Positions 15,864 to 22,892 of a DNA stretch of 25,869 nt are shown one piece after another. The stretch is from Candidatus Saccharimonadota bacterium. Lineage in GTDB: Bacteria; Patescibacteriota; Saccharimonadia; Saccharimonadales; EFPC-124. The notes under the pieces were generated by a model. It saw only the letters and a program-made list of their open reading frames with translations. It made no database searches and was not told the origin of the DNA. The DNA lies in contig JAEHDC010000002.1 of assembly GCA_016880595.1 (NCBI GenBank), positions 1 to 25,869 on the forward strand, read 5' to 3'. Position 1 is the first letter of the stretch; the number at the start of each line of letters is the position of its first letter. A program made the translations under genes and the position numbers.

Positions 15864-16715
15864 TCAACTTACGGCAATAGCTTTGGCGTTTCCTGGGCCA
15901 ACCTGGAAATGCCAACCACCAACGCCAACTGAGTCTTTGGCGAAAACAGAGGCGTCACTAACAATGATAACCTGACGTCCCAGGCTACCGATTGCTATTG
16001 CATTGGCTGTACCGCAAGCCGCTTCTTCCGTCCATCCCGCGTAACTCAAATTGTTATCTTTTGCGTAGACAGACCCGCAGCTGGTCAAAAGCATTTGTGT
16101 GTTGCCGCCAACGGCAATCGCCGTATAGGCGCCTGCCTCTTGCTGGATATTCCAACCGCCAACAGCAATACCGTACTTTGCAAACACTGCACCATTAATG
16201 GTTAGCATCATTTGCAAACCGGTGTTGCTAACAGCTATCTTCGATCCGTTACCGCAAGCCGCTTCTTCGGTCCAGCCTGCATAGCCAAGGTTGCTATCCT
16301 TGGCATAGACAGCTCCGCAACCAGTCAGTAGCATTTGCGTGTTAGCGCCAACGGCAGTTGCGGTGTAATCGCCACATTCTTGTTGGATATTCCAGCCACC
16401 AACGCTTACGCCGAACTTAGCGTACACAGATCCACAAGTAGTGAGCAGCATCTGCAATCCAGTGTTGCTAATTGCAACTGACTTGGCTGTGCCACAAGCC
16501 GCTTCCTCCGTCCAACCTTCAGGACCTAGATCACCCTGCTTGGCATATACAGCCCCGCAAGCACTGATCCATAGGCGTGTCGTCCCATCTGTACCGCCAG
16601 ACGCTATAGTACCTACGCCATCTGTGCGCAGCCATAGGCTGCCGGTTTCGCCAACAAATCCAGAGTCCAGATTATCGAGCGCAAACAGCATGTCGTCGCC
16701 CCGCTGAAATAGCAC
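15864..16715 (-). CDS. Beta-propeller repeat protein, probably the displaced C-terminal part of the CHAP protein
   Basis: A 283-residue frame made of 40-residue blades that alternate in type. The A blade carries VYAK, then GWTEEAACG; the B blade carries VYAK or VFAK, then GWNIQQE or GWHFQ. Three A-B pairs follow a degenerate first blade (FALDNLDSG). Seven blades suggest a tectonin/tachylectin-like lectin propeller; carbohydrate binding is inference. Position 16715 is only a GTG without Shine-Dalgarno. The frame is open back to 16766, overlapping the CHAP gene's end, and the first blade's outer strand (KSRVLFQ) begins before that GTG. There is no signal peptide of its own. I therefore read it as the C-terminal domain of the secreted amidase, separated by a one-base shift. 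Confidence 0.7.
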   Translation of the reverse strand: MLFQRGDDMLFALDNLDSGFVGETGSLWLRTDGVGTIASGGTDGTTRLWISACGAVYAKQGDLGPEGWTEEAACGTAKSVAISNTGLQMLLTTCGSVYAKFGVSVGGWNIQQECGDYTATAVGANTQMLLTGCGAVYAKDSNLGYAGWTEEAACGNGSKIAVSNTGLQMMLTINGAVFAKYGIAVGGWNIQQEAGAYTAIAVGGNTQMLLTSCGSVYAKDNNLSYAGWTEEAACGTANAIAIGSLGRQVIIVSDASVFAKDSVGVGGWHFQVGPGNAKAIAVS

Positions 16716-16741
16716 GCGACTTTTTGCAACCGGCGCAGCAG

Positions 16742-17245
16742 CTACAGCAGTTCTTCTACGATATCCTTAAAGTGGATATACCCAGAAACAGCCGTTTTGC
16801 TAATGGTACGCAGGTTGTAAGCGCCTGATCCGGCAGGATTGTTGTACTCAGAAATAGTAACGGTTAATCCGTCACTGCTCACTGATTCAACGTATGCGAC
16901 GTGACCAAGGTCACCATTAGCCCACCAGGCAATCGACCCCTTTGCAGGCGTCATATTTACTGCATAGCCTAATGTCGAGGCACGCGAACCCCAATTTTTT
17001 GCATCATCGTGAAACGGGAGCTCAAAGGAGTTACGGTTGTGCAGTGCCCAAGCTGCCCAAGATGTGCAATACCTAGTCGCTAATCCCCATGTGTCATACG
17101 TAGCACCGAGCGGTTGATTCTTCCAAACTGCTGGATAGTTATCTCCCGTACCAGCGCTTGCCGGTTTACAGGGCAAAGCCACAAGAGTTGCAGAGACAAG
17201 CAGCATAGCCATTAAGTGTACAGCCGTTCGGCATATAGCGCGCAT
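16742..17245 (-). CDS. Secreted CHAP-domain peptidoglycan amidase/endopeptidase
   Basis: A 167-residue protein with a signal peptide (hydrophobic core about 9-25, likely cut after ASA near residue 31) and a CHAP domain. Catalytic Cys60 lies in DTWGLATRYCTSWAAW and His115 in GDLGHVAYVE; E133/N135 in TISEYNN would complete the site. CHAP enzymes cut peptidoglycan amide or peptide bonds outside the membrane. The CHAP fold is complete at GYIHFKDI; the ORF then ends at TAG, while the next frame continues into the propeller repeats. AAAGG lies 8 nt before the ATG. In an epibiont it could remodel its own wall or attack a host wall; the sequence does not say which. Confidence 0.88.
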   Translation of the reverse strand: MRAICRTAVHLMAMLLVSATLVALPCKPASAGTGDNYPAVWKNQPLGATYDTWGLATRYCTSWAAWALHNRNSFELPFHDDAKNWGSRASTLGYAVNMTPAKGSIAWWANGDLGHVAYVESVSSDGLTVTISEYNNPAGSGAYNLRTISKTAVSGYIHFKDIVEELL

Positions 17246-17311
17246 GCCAGCACCTTTCTACTAAGAAGGAATTTCATCGGATACAGCAAAAAGAACAAGA
17301 AAGCGCCCAGC

Positions 17312-17350
17312 ATTATATGCAGGTTTTGTATCGTTTTTCTCTTTCGATAC
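17312..17350 (-). promoter_or_regulatory. Promoter and possible operator of the CHAP gene
   Basis: A perfect minus-strand TATAAT lies at 17317-17312. The -35 region has no consensus, but it is covered by an inverted repeat, GTATCG (17328-17333) and CGATAC (17345-17350), with an 11-nt centre. That geometry fits either a repressor/activator site or a hairpin upstream of the transcript; operator is inference. Confidence 0.45.
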
Positions 17351-17416
17351 GCGCTAGTGTTTATTTAGCCACACGTTGCCTCCATTGTAAAGACATTTTT
17401 CATACTTTTTTGTAAC

Positions 17417-17445
17417 TTGTTAATTTAGGCAACCAATAGTATAGT
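17417..17445 (+). promoter_or_regulatory. Sigma-70-type promoter for the 198-aa membrane protein
   Basis: TTGTTA (17417-17422), a 17-nt spacer, then TATAGT (17440-17445). The GTG start of the next gene lies 39 nt downstream, allowing a short leader. Confidence 0.6.
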
Positions 17446-17484
17446 AAAAACACATTAATAAAATCAGAAAAGGCAAAGAGAGCA

Positions 17485-18081
17485 GTGAGCAAAAAACAGA
17501 AAAAGACAAACAAATTAACAGTTATAATTATTGCTTCTTTACTGCTAATTATCAGTATTGGCTTAGTGGCTTGGGCATTTTATTTACACGGTCATAATAG
17601 TTCAACTGATGAATCTACCTCAACCGCTGACACTACTAGCTCAGGAACAAGCTCTAGTACTGATTCTTCTCAGGCAGAGACCGCAACAACACCTACAGTT
17701 CAAACTGATCCTAATGAAGGTTATGTGACTATAGATGAATGGGGTGTGAGGTTTAAGCCGGTGGAGGGGTTGTTGACTGCGGTGTATTTTATGGCGAGCA
17801 ATAGTACAGACGACAGCTATCGTTTTTCTGTACAGGAAATTATTAATGCTGAACCAAATTGCGCTACTGATGGTTTTTTGTCCATTACTCGAAGGAGCGA
17901 ACCAACAGACAATTATTACGAGAGCCTACTTGCCACTATTAATGGTTACTATTACTACAAAGAAGACGCAAATTCGGCGTGCAGCAATAATGAAGCTAAT
18001 TTAGATCTTGAGCTTCAACAGAGTAAATTATTAAAAGAGTCAGTAAAGTCGCTCGAGGCTATGGAGAAAAGTGCTAACTAA
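17485..18081 (+). CDS. Single-pass membrane-anchored protein, unknown function
   Basis: A 198-residue protein. A lysine-rich start (MSKKQKKTNK) is followed by one membrane helix (about 12-33), a long Ser/Thr-rich linker (about 38-75) and a 120-residue extracytoplasmic domain that I do not recognise. Two cysteines (in EPNCATDG and NSACSNN) could form a disulfide, which fits a DsbA-like gene nearby. This anchor-linker-domain design is common in Saccharibacteria. The start is GTG, with a weak AAAGAGAG upstream. It is a single-gene unit with its own promoter and a strong hairpin after the stop. Confidence 0.65.
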   Translation: MSKKQKKTNKLTVIIIASLLLIISIGLVAWAFYLHGHNSSTDESTSTADTTSSGTSSSTDSSQAETATTPTVQTDPNEGYVTIDEWGVRFKPVEGLLTAVYFMASNSTDDSYRFSVQEIINAEPNCATDGFLSITRRSEPTDNYYESLLATINGYYYYKEDANSACSNNEANLDLELQQSKLLKESVKSLEAMEKSAN

Positions 18082-18089
18082 TTAGCCGT

Positions 18090-18129
18090 GTTGGCTGCGA
18101 GGAATCCACTTGAGATCCTCGCAGCCAAC
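18090..18129. terminator. Bidirectional hairpin terminator
   Basis: A perfect 14-bp stem, GTTGGCTGCGAGGA (18090-18103) with its complement at 18116-18129, and a 12-nt loop. It sits between two convergent genes, 9 nt after one stop and 17 nt after the other. U-tracts are poor on both sides, so it may stop transcription weakly or act by stabilising 3' ends. Confidence 0.65.
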
Positions 18130-18145
18130 ATTCTACTGCGGCAAG

Positions 18146-18679
18146 TTAATGGACGAACCATTCGGGTACAACAGGCACTAAGTCGCCGACATTTGCCTTG
18201 CCAACAATATAAGCGTGGGTCTGCCAATATCCCTTGCAGGCCTCAATTCCACCATCAGCCCATTTAGCACTTGTCATCCAAGGCAATGGCGGGATGTAAT
18301 CACCAGGGTATGCCCGTACTAGCATTGGCTTTTCGGCTGAGCCTGATAGCTCAACTGTTACACACTTAACGCATAAGTCTTCCCTATTAATCGACCCAAT
18401 GGGGATAAATGGGGAAGCTTTCGGTCGTTGAGCTTTGTGGCCTCTGTGCAAAGCCCAAATTCTTTCAACGTCGCACGGGACTGGCGCAACTATTGATGGG
18501 ATCCATCTGCCAGGAAAAACTCTTGTTTCAATTGGATCCTCACCAAGCCCCCACGGTTCTGCGGCATCTATAGTTTGCTGCACAAAATCTGCAAAGCGTC
18601 CATGTGGCCTCATACTGGAAGGCATATCTACGGTGCGCGGAATGTGAACGCGTCGACCACGATAAGTATAACCGTCCAT
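18146..18679 (-). CDS. Hypothetical protein, 177 residues
   Basis: I do not recognise this protein. It has no signal peptide or membrane segment. It is rich in Pro, Trp and Gly, with two similar short motifs, FPGRWIPSIVAP and YPGDYIPPLPW, which suggests an internal duplication of a small beta unit. A single close cysteine pair (CVKC, about residue 103) could bind a metal or form a disulfide. It is well supported as a gene: AGGGA lies 5 nt before the ATG, a near-consensus promoter precedes it and a terminator hairpin follows it. It is monocistronic. Confidence 0.65.
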   Translation of the reverse strand: MDGYTYRGRRVHIPRTVDMPSSMRPHGRFADFVQQTIDAAEPWGLGEDPIETRVFPGRWIPSIVAPVPCDVERIWALHRGHKAQRPKASPFIPIGSINREDLCVKCVTVELSGSAEKPMLVRAYPGDYIPPLPWMTSAKWADGGIEACKGYWQTHAYIVGKANVGDLVPVVPEWFVH

Positions 18680-18717
18680 CGTGTTCCCTTCGCTCTATTT
18701 GCAGTAACCGGATGGTT

Positions 18718-18745
18718 ATTATAAAGATTTTTTTAAAAATTACAA
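18718..18745 (-). promoter_or_regulatory. Near-consensus promoter of the 177-aa gene
   Basis: Minus strand TTGTAA (18745-18740), a 16-nt A/T-rich spacer, then perfect TATAAT (18723-18718). A small inverted repeat, AACC-GGAT-GGTT (18706-18717), lies exactly at the expected start site and could be an operator. Confidence 0.65.
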
Positions 18746-18892
18746 TATCATCTGTAAATTCATCCAAAGAATGACTTCATTAGAACCTCACTTACCCTCT
18801 ACCCAGATTTATTCTATAGGCATAAGCTACGCCAATTTGATTATGACACCTTAAATGGACAATTTTATATAACGTATTTTTAAAACCGAAAC

Positions 18893-18901
18893 TGTTATAA
18901 T
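18893..18901 (+). promoter_or_regulatory. Extended -10 promoter, probably giving a leaderless mRNA
   Basis: TGT plus perfect TATAAT ends 6 nt before the ATG of the DUF5674 gene, so transcription should begin at or beside the A of the start codon. No Shine-Dalgarno fits in the gap. Confidence 0.6.
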
Positions 18902-18907
18902 AAAGAT

Positions 18908-19249
18908 ATGAAAAAAGTTGATATAATTTCCGTTGCAGAACTAGCTGAGATGGCTCAAAAAATGTATGGAAACCTAGTCAAGGCTGTTGTTGATATCGAG
19001 AATGCAATCCTTGTGGTTGATGCAGAAATGCATGCCGATCAAGAACGAATGCTCTTAGAAAATGGTTCTTGTCAATCTGACCTCTGGGGGGTCAATCTTT
19101 ATCCTGAAAAATTTGGCACCGAGGACTTCATAGAATTTGATTCTATGATAAACATACGCCCTCGGCAACAAAATATGTCCCGTGGAGTTGAAGATAAAAT
19201 TATAAGAGAAAAAATAATTATTCTTATATCCGAAAGAGTTAAACAATGA
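18908..19249 (+). CDS. DUF5674 family protein
   Basis: A 113-residue soluble protein that I recognise as DUF5674, a small family found mainly in CPR bacteria. Hallmarks seen: VKAVVDIE (24-31), the ELHADEE-like stretch here EMHADQERMLLENGS, LWGVNLYPEK (about 59-68) and the strongly conserved FIEFDSMINIRP followed by SRGVED. Function is unknown; the dense acidic and His residues hint at a metal or ligand site (inference). It overlaps the next gene by ATGA, so the two are co-translated and may act together. Its start codon follows the -10 box by 6 nt, suggesting leaderless translation. Confidence 0.8.
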   Translation: MKKVDIISVAELAEMAQKMYGNLVKAVVDIENAILVVDAEMHADQERMLLENGSCQSDLWGVNLYPEKFGTEDFIEFDSMINIRPRQQNMSRGVEDKIIREKIIILISERVKQ

Positions 19250-19578
19250 GTCAAGCCTACACTGTTGATCGAAAGCGCTGGGCAAGCATGAATATTTTTG
19301 AACAAATGGGAAATATCTACAGCGAAGTCGGCAGATCGTTTGATGCCAAATGTCGCAACGACACAGAGAGATTTGAACAGGCCGTCATACGCGCAATCGA
19401 TCTATTTAACGCAACCGCCTCTGTCCTAATTGAGCAACATTCTCCTAAAGCCAAAGAAGTATTGCGTGCCAAAGAAGAATTTTTAAACATTTGTAGCCGC
19501 AACGCAAAGCCAGAAGAAATCCAAAGCCTCGATAAATACTTTATGCAGTTTGCCATTGCAGCCCGTTTAAAACGCTAG
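19246..19578 (+). CDS. Small helical protein of unknown function, partner of DUF5674
   Basis: A 110-residue, almost wholly helical soluble protein beginning with a short segment, AYTVDRKRWASMNIFEQMGNIYSEVGR, that I recall as recurrent in CPR hypothetical proteins. The body has heptad-like spacing in helices (DTERFEQAVIRAIDLFNATASVLIEQ) and ends with the YFMQFAIAARL signature. It may be a four-helix bundle; no catalytic residues are seen. It is translationally coupled to the DUF5674 gene by a 4-nt overlap. No terminator is obvious in the 38 nt before the convergent gene. Confidence 0.7.
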   Translation: MSQAYTVDRKRWASMNIFEQMGNIYSEVGRSFDAKCRNDTERFEQAVIRAIDLFNATASVLIEQHSPKAKEVLRAKEEFLNICSRNAKPEEIQSLDKYFMQFAIAARLKR

Positions 19579-19616
19579 TTTTTATGTTAAAAGCCCTTCA
19601 CTAAACACGCGCCAAT

Positions 19617-20576
19617 TTATCTTTTGGATTTGGTTGACGCCACATCCACCTTTGGCACTGGCTCGCCATTGAGGTATTTTAGCGCGTCGGCAAGAGTAAT
19701 TAGACCTTTTGTCTTGCCCTCATCGTCGACCGCAATAAACAGCTGCCGACCAGTAGACAAACTTGCGCTGAGCACATCTTGCAATGGCGCATTTGCTGGC
19801 AGATAGTGCACGGTTGGGCGCATGGCGTCTTCTACCTCTTTGATGTCTGGATCGAGCGGGGTTAAATCGTGCATGTACAAAAAGCCTTTTATGTGGTCGA
19901 TGTTCTTTTTGATAACCACGTAAACATTATGCTCATCTTTGTGCAGACGGTCAAGCATTAACGGGCCAACTGTTTCGGAGCTTTCTACAGTAATAATTTT
20001 GTCGCGCGGCACCATGGCGTCGGCCACTAACAGGCTGCCAAAATCAAAAGCGCCAAGCAAACGCGCTTTGTCTTGTGGCGCCAGAAGCCTGGTGTCATTG
20101 GCAATTATTGAGCGTAGCTCATCGCGCGAAGCAATCCCAACCATATCCTCCTGCAACGGTCGTTTTGCAGCTAGCCAGCCAAACGTTGCCAAAAAATACT
20201 TTCTGTGTTTTGACACAAAAGCTTCTAGTTTTTTCTGACAAATAAGCGACGGCTTTGCAAGCCAGCCCAACGTCGCTACAACATAAGACAGCAACAAGAA
20301 CATCAGCCCTAGCAAAATACCGGCCCAAACCTCATGCGTTGCGCATAGCAACCATAGTAACAAAATCGTCAGAATGATCTGTTTTATGTTGCGCAAAACG
20401 CCAAGTGTAGGCAAAATTTCGCGACGCTTTTCTTCGGTGACTGCCAAGTGGTCACCCGCCACAGCCAACCGACGAAGCTCAAACTCACTCAAACCATTTG
20501 GCGCAAACCGAACAGCCGTCACCAACGCCAAACAAATACTTCCAAGCAAAGCTACAAAAAGAATAAATAGTTCCAT
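19617..20576 (-). CDS. CBS-pair membrane protein, CNNM/CorC-like
   Basis: A 319-residue protein. The N-terminal part (1-135) holds about three or four membrane segments resembling a reduced DUF21/CNNM domain. It is followed by two CBS motifs: one after VADAMVPRDKIITVES (about 188-245) and one after VEDAMRPTVHYLPANAPLQDVL (about 250-308), ending GLITLADALKYL. Proteins of this group handle Mg2+ or related ions and sense adenine nucleotides through the CBS pair. The C-terminal CorC/HlyC domain of the full-length family is absent, so it is a short form. The start codon lies 23 bp from the divergent DsbA-like gene, with no Shine-Dalgarno. Confidence 0.85.
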   Translation of the reverse strand: MELFILFVALLGSICLALVTAVRFAPNGLSEFELRRLAVAGDHLAVTEEKRREILPTLGVLRNIKQIILTILLLWLLCATHEVWAGILLGLMFLLLSYVVATLGWLAKPSLICQKKLEAFVSKHRKYFLATFGWLAAKRPLQEDMVGIASRDELRSIIANDTRLLAPQDKARLLGAFDFGSLLVADAMVPRDKIITVESSETVGPLMLDRLHKDEHNVYVVIKKNIDHIKGFLYMHDLTPLDPDIKEVEDAMRPTVHYLPANAPLQDVLSASLSTGRQLFIAVDDEGKTKGLITLADALKYLNGEPVPKVDVASTKSKR

Positions 20577-20583
20577 CTATTTT

Positions 20584-20593
20584 ATGATAATAT
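20584..20593. promoter_or_regulatory. Overlapping divergent -10 boxes, both probably leaderless
   Basis: Plus strand TGA-TAATAT (TAATAT at 20588-20593) ends 6 nt before the DsbA ATG at 20600. Minus strand TATCAT (20589-20584) ends 7 nt before the CBS-protein ATG at 20576. The boxes share two base pairs, and the whole gap between start codons is 23 bp. Confidence 0.6.
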
Positions 20594-20599
20594 ATACTC

Positions 20600-21274
20600 A
20601 TGAACAAAGCAAAATGGATTATCTTTGCCGCGGTTGTAGTGGCAATTTTTGGCAGCCTTATTTACTTCAGTAAAAGCGATACCAAAGATTACAGCAGTAT
20701 AGACGCTACCAAGATTATTACAGATGGACCAATTGCCGACCACGTTGAGGGGCCGACTGATCAAAAAGTAACACTTATAGAATACGGGGACTTCCAGTGT
20801 TCAGCCTGCTCCATTACCTACGAAACAGTTAACAAATTAACTGCAAAATACGGCGACAAGCTAACCTTTATCTTCCGCAATTTTCCTCTTACTACCAGTC
20901 ATCCCAACGCGCTTGCAGCAGCCACGGCAGCTGAATCAGCTGGCATGCAGGGTAAATATTTTGAAATGTACAACATCCTGTATCAAAACCAATCAAGTTG
21001 GAGCAGCGCAACTACCTCTGAACGAGCGGCAATTTTTAAATCCTACGCCCAGCAAATTGGCTTGGATGTAGACAAATATACATCTGATCTTACCAGTGCC
21101 GACATTTCCGACAAGATTGCCCGGGACAAAGCCACGGGCCTGAACCAATTTGGAGTTGACGGCACCCCAACTTTTGTCTTAAACGGCGAAGTAGTCGACA
21201 GCACAACCGGAGTTAGCGCAGACAAACTGACTGAGCTAGTAGAAAACGCTATAACAGCAGCCTACGGGTCTTAA
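20600..21274 (+). CDS. DsbA/BdbD-like thiol-disulfide oxidoreductase, membrane-anchored
   Basis: A 224-residue protein with an N-terminal signal anchor (about 6-23) and a thioredoxin-fold DsbA-like domain. The active site is C67-SA-C70 in YGDFQCSAC, and the cis-proline loop is GTPTF (Pro190). The family oxidises or isomerises disulfides in secreted proteins; clients in this window could include the Cys-pair proteins and the secreted hydrolases. Length matches BdbD/DsbG-like proteins of Gram-positives. It is a single-gene unit with a promoter directly before the ATG and a strong terminator 17 nt after the stop. No DsbB/VKOR partner is visible here. Confidence 0.9.
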   Translation: MNKAKWIIFAAVVVAIFGSLIYFSKSDTKDYSSIDATKIITDGPIADHVEGPTDQKVTLIEYGDFQCSACSITYETVNKLTAKYGDKLTFIFRNFPLTTSHPNALAAATAAESAGMQGKYFEMYNILYQNQSSWSSATTSERAAIFKSYAQQIGLDVDKYTSDLTSADISDKIARDKATGLNQFGVDGTPTFVLNGEVVDSTTGVSADKLTELVENAITAAYGS

Positions 21275-21291
21275 GTGCGTAATAAAATAAC

Positions 21292-21323
21292 AAAAGCACC
21301 CCTCTCGCAGAAGGGGTGCTTTT
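21292..21323. terminator. Bidirectional intrinsic terminator
   Basis: A perfect 12-bp stem, AAAAGCACCCCT (21292-21303) and its complement (21312-21323), with an 8-nt loop; each strand ends in a T tract. It serves the DsbA-like gene on the plus strand and the 30-aa ORF on the minus strand, whose stop is 12 nt away. Confidence 0.9.
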
Positions 21324-21335
21324 AAAATTTGGGGG

Positions 21336-21428
21336 CTAATAGGTCAGATAATTCTGCCAGTCAGCCGGGACAATCTCCACCGCAACCTTTTGCGCCCGTG
21401 AGGGCGACTTGCGGATTTCAATTGGCAT
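21336..21428 (-). CDS. Probable 30-residue small protein
   Basis: ATG at 21428 is preceded by a perfect AAGGAG with a 6-nt spacer, and the ORF ends 12 nt before a strong terminator. That ribosome site, rather than the longer 62-codon frame from 21524, decides the start. The peptide begins MPIEIRKSPSRAQKV and ends VPADWQNYLTY: a basic first half and an aromatic, hydrophobic C-terminus, with no membrane segment or cysteine. It matches no family I know. A possible promoter, TTGACC-N17-TACATT, lies upstream on the minus strand, or it is read from the zinc-ribbon gene. Reality rests on the Shine-Dalgarno and terminator. Confidence 0.5.
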   Translation of the reverse strand: MPIEIRKSPSRAQKVAVEIVPADWQNYLTY

Positions 21429-21545
21429 AGTTTTCTCCTTAATACTATCTACTTTGTGCGCAGGTACGCCGAGCTGCAATAAATAGACAAATTCTAATGT
21501 ACTAAAGGTTGGGTCTGAGGTCAAGCTTAAGCGTATGGCGTTTTA

Positions 21546-22892
21546 TCAGTTTTTCAAAACGTATTTGCCAGATTCTTCGTCAAGTTCCTCTGTTACGGTG
21601 CCACCTAAAACCAATTTTTCTCGATGATTTTTGGCAGTTTTTGGCAAACCTTCTGGCTTTTTGGGCTGAACTTTTACAGCGCTGACCACTGTTTTGCCCA
21701 ATTTTTGCACCTGATTTTTTCGTCTGTCCAGGCGTTCGCCAGTTTCTAAATCCACCTTTGCGTGGCAAGATTTGCACTCTATACTTTTCTCGCCTGGCTT
21801 ATTAATTTTTACAGCATCTACAATTCTTTTGCAAAATGGACAATTAACACACCTTAAAGTATGAACTTGCGGCTCAATCAAATAGCCGAGTGCCTCCAAC
21901 TGCTCTGAAATAGTTAACGTTTGCTGTGCGGTTGGGCAATCACTCTTAAATTCCTTGCCCTCTGCGCGCGCAGCCTGGCCAGATTCACTCACAGACGCCA
22001 CATGCTTACCGTTTTTAAGATCATCCAAAGCCGCAGCCAAACTGTAGCGTGGCCATTCCAGCAAACGTAAACGCTCAACCGGATCTTTTGTTTGCTGATA
22101 AACCTTAAAAACCGTCTCGACATGTTCGTTTAGCCACTGTGTTTGCTTCTCTATAAAAGCCCTGGCATCTTCACGGCTGGTATCCTGGCGACCAGCAAAC
22201 CACTTACCGCCGAGCTTTGCGCTTAGCTCATCGTCATAAGTTTGCCGGATTGCATCCACTAGACTCTTGTGAGCTTCTTCTGTGCCTGTTTTTAGTGTGA
22301 TAACTCGCACCATCATTTTTTGACGCATGGCATCGTAAGCGCCGATGTCCACACCTTGCTCGCGGACCGCATCTGGAATTGGCGAAAGAACCACCAAGCC
22401 CGGCGGCACGCCCAACCACATGCGGTTTTTAAGAATATCCTCGGAACTCATCCGCTCTGGCGGCAGTTCATAGCCAAGCGTGCTAGCAATAGCGCGCATA
22501 CCATCGTAGTTGCTTTGGTCAAGCGATAAAGAGGTGATACGAATACCACTGTTATTCTGGCGAGCAAAATCCTCAATTTGCATCTGCTCTTCTAGTTCAA
22601 TCTCGCGCCGGCTCAGCTCAAACTGCCAGTCTGAATTATACTCAGCCTGGTGGCGCGCAACTTCCAAACCATTATTAATAACTGGCAAAACCGGCTCGCC
22701 AATATCAGTAACAATGCCTTTTTCTTCAGACAAATCATAGACAAAAGGATTTTCCATTGGAGCGGCCAAACGCTCGGTCTGATCTGTAATTTCATCACGC
22801 AAAATACGCTGGCGCTCCCATTTTTCAAACTCCATGTGGTCGCGTTCGCGACTTGCGGCTACTGCCTCACGTTGCAAAACTGCTGTGGTCAT
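21546..22892 (-). CDS. Unknown protein with C-terminal zinc ribbon
   Basis: A 448-residue soluble protein I cannot assign. Residues 1-120 are charged and helical with probable coiled coil (RERDHMEFEKWERQRIL; ELSRREIELEEQ). A middle domain (about 120-260) includes LGVPPGLVVLSPIPD and a helical stretch ending FAGRQD. The C-terminal part has a zinc-ribbon-like cluster: C348-x2-C351-x2-C354, then C373-x2-C376 with H377. A basic tail follows. This could be a nucleic-acid or protein-binding adaptor (inference). AGGA lies 7 nt before the ATG but inside a terminator-like hairpin at the end of a long leader, so expression is probably controlled there. Confidence 0.65.
   Translation of the reverse strand: MTTAVLQREAVAASRERDHMEFEKWERQRILRDEITDQTERLAAPMENPFVYDLSEEKGIVTDIGEPVLPVINNGLEVARHQAEYNSDWQFELSRREIELEEQMQIEDFARQNNSGIRITSLSLDQSNYDGMRAIASTLGYELPPERMSSEDILKNRMWLGVPPGLVVLSPIPDAVREQGVDIGAYDAMRQKMMVRVITLKTGTEEAHKSLVDAIRQTYDDELSAKLGGKWFAGRQDTSREDARAFIEKQTQWLNEHVETVFKVYQQTKDPVERLRLLEWPRYSLAAALDDLKNGKHVASVSESGQAARAEGKEFKSDCPTAQQTLTISEQLEALGYLIEPQVHTLRCVNCPFCKRIVDAVKINKPGEKSIECKSCHAKVDLETGERLDRRKNQVQKLGKTVVSAVKVQPKKPEGLPKTAKNHREKLVLGGTVTEELDEESGKYVLKN

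Noticed and set aside
15990..16540. CRISPR array or tandem non-coding repeat
   Set aside because: The 240-bp-spaced similar segments keep a single reading frame and encode propeller blades; there are no short direct repeats with unique spacers. No insertion sequence or attachment site was seen anywhere in the window.
16742..16770. Programmed -1 ribosomal frameshift between CHAP and propeller
   Set aside because: The overlap GTAGAAGAACTGCTGTAG has no X-XXY-YYZ slippery heptamer, and codon slips there would not re-pair well. An indel or sequencing error is the simpler reading, so I report the split but not a programmed shift.
21429..21524. The 62-codon version of the small protein at 21336
   Set aside because: The upstream part has no ribosome site at its ATG, while the internal ATG 21428 has a perfect one.
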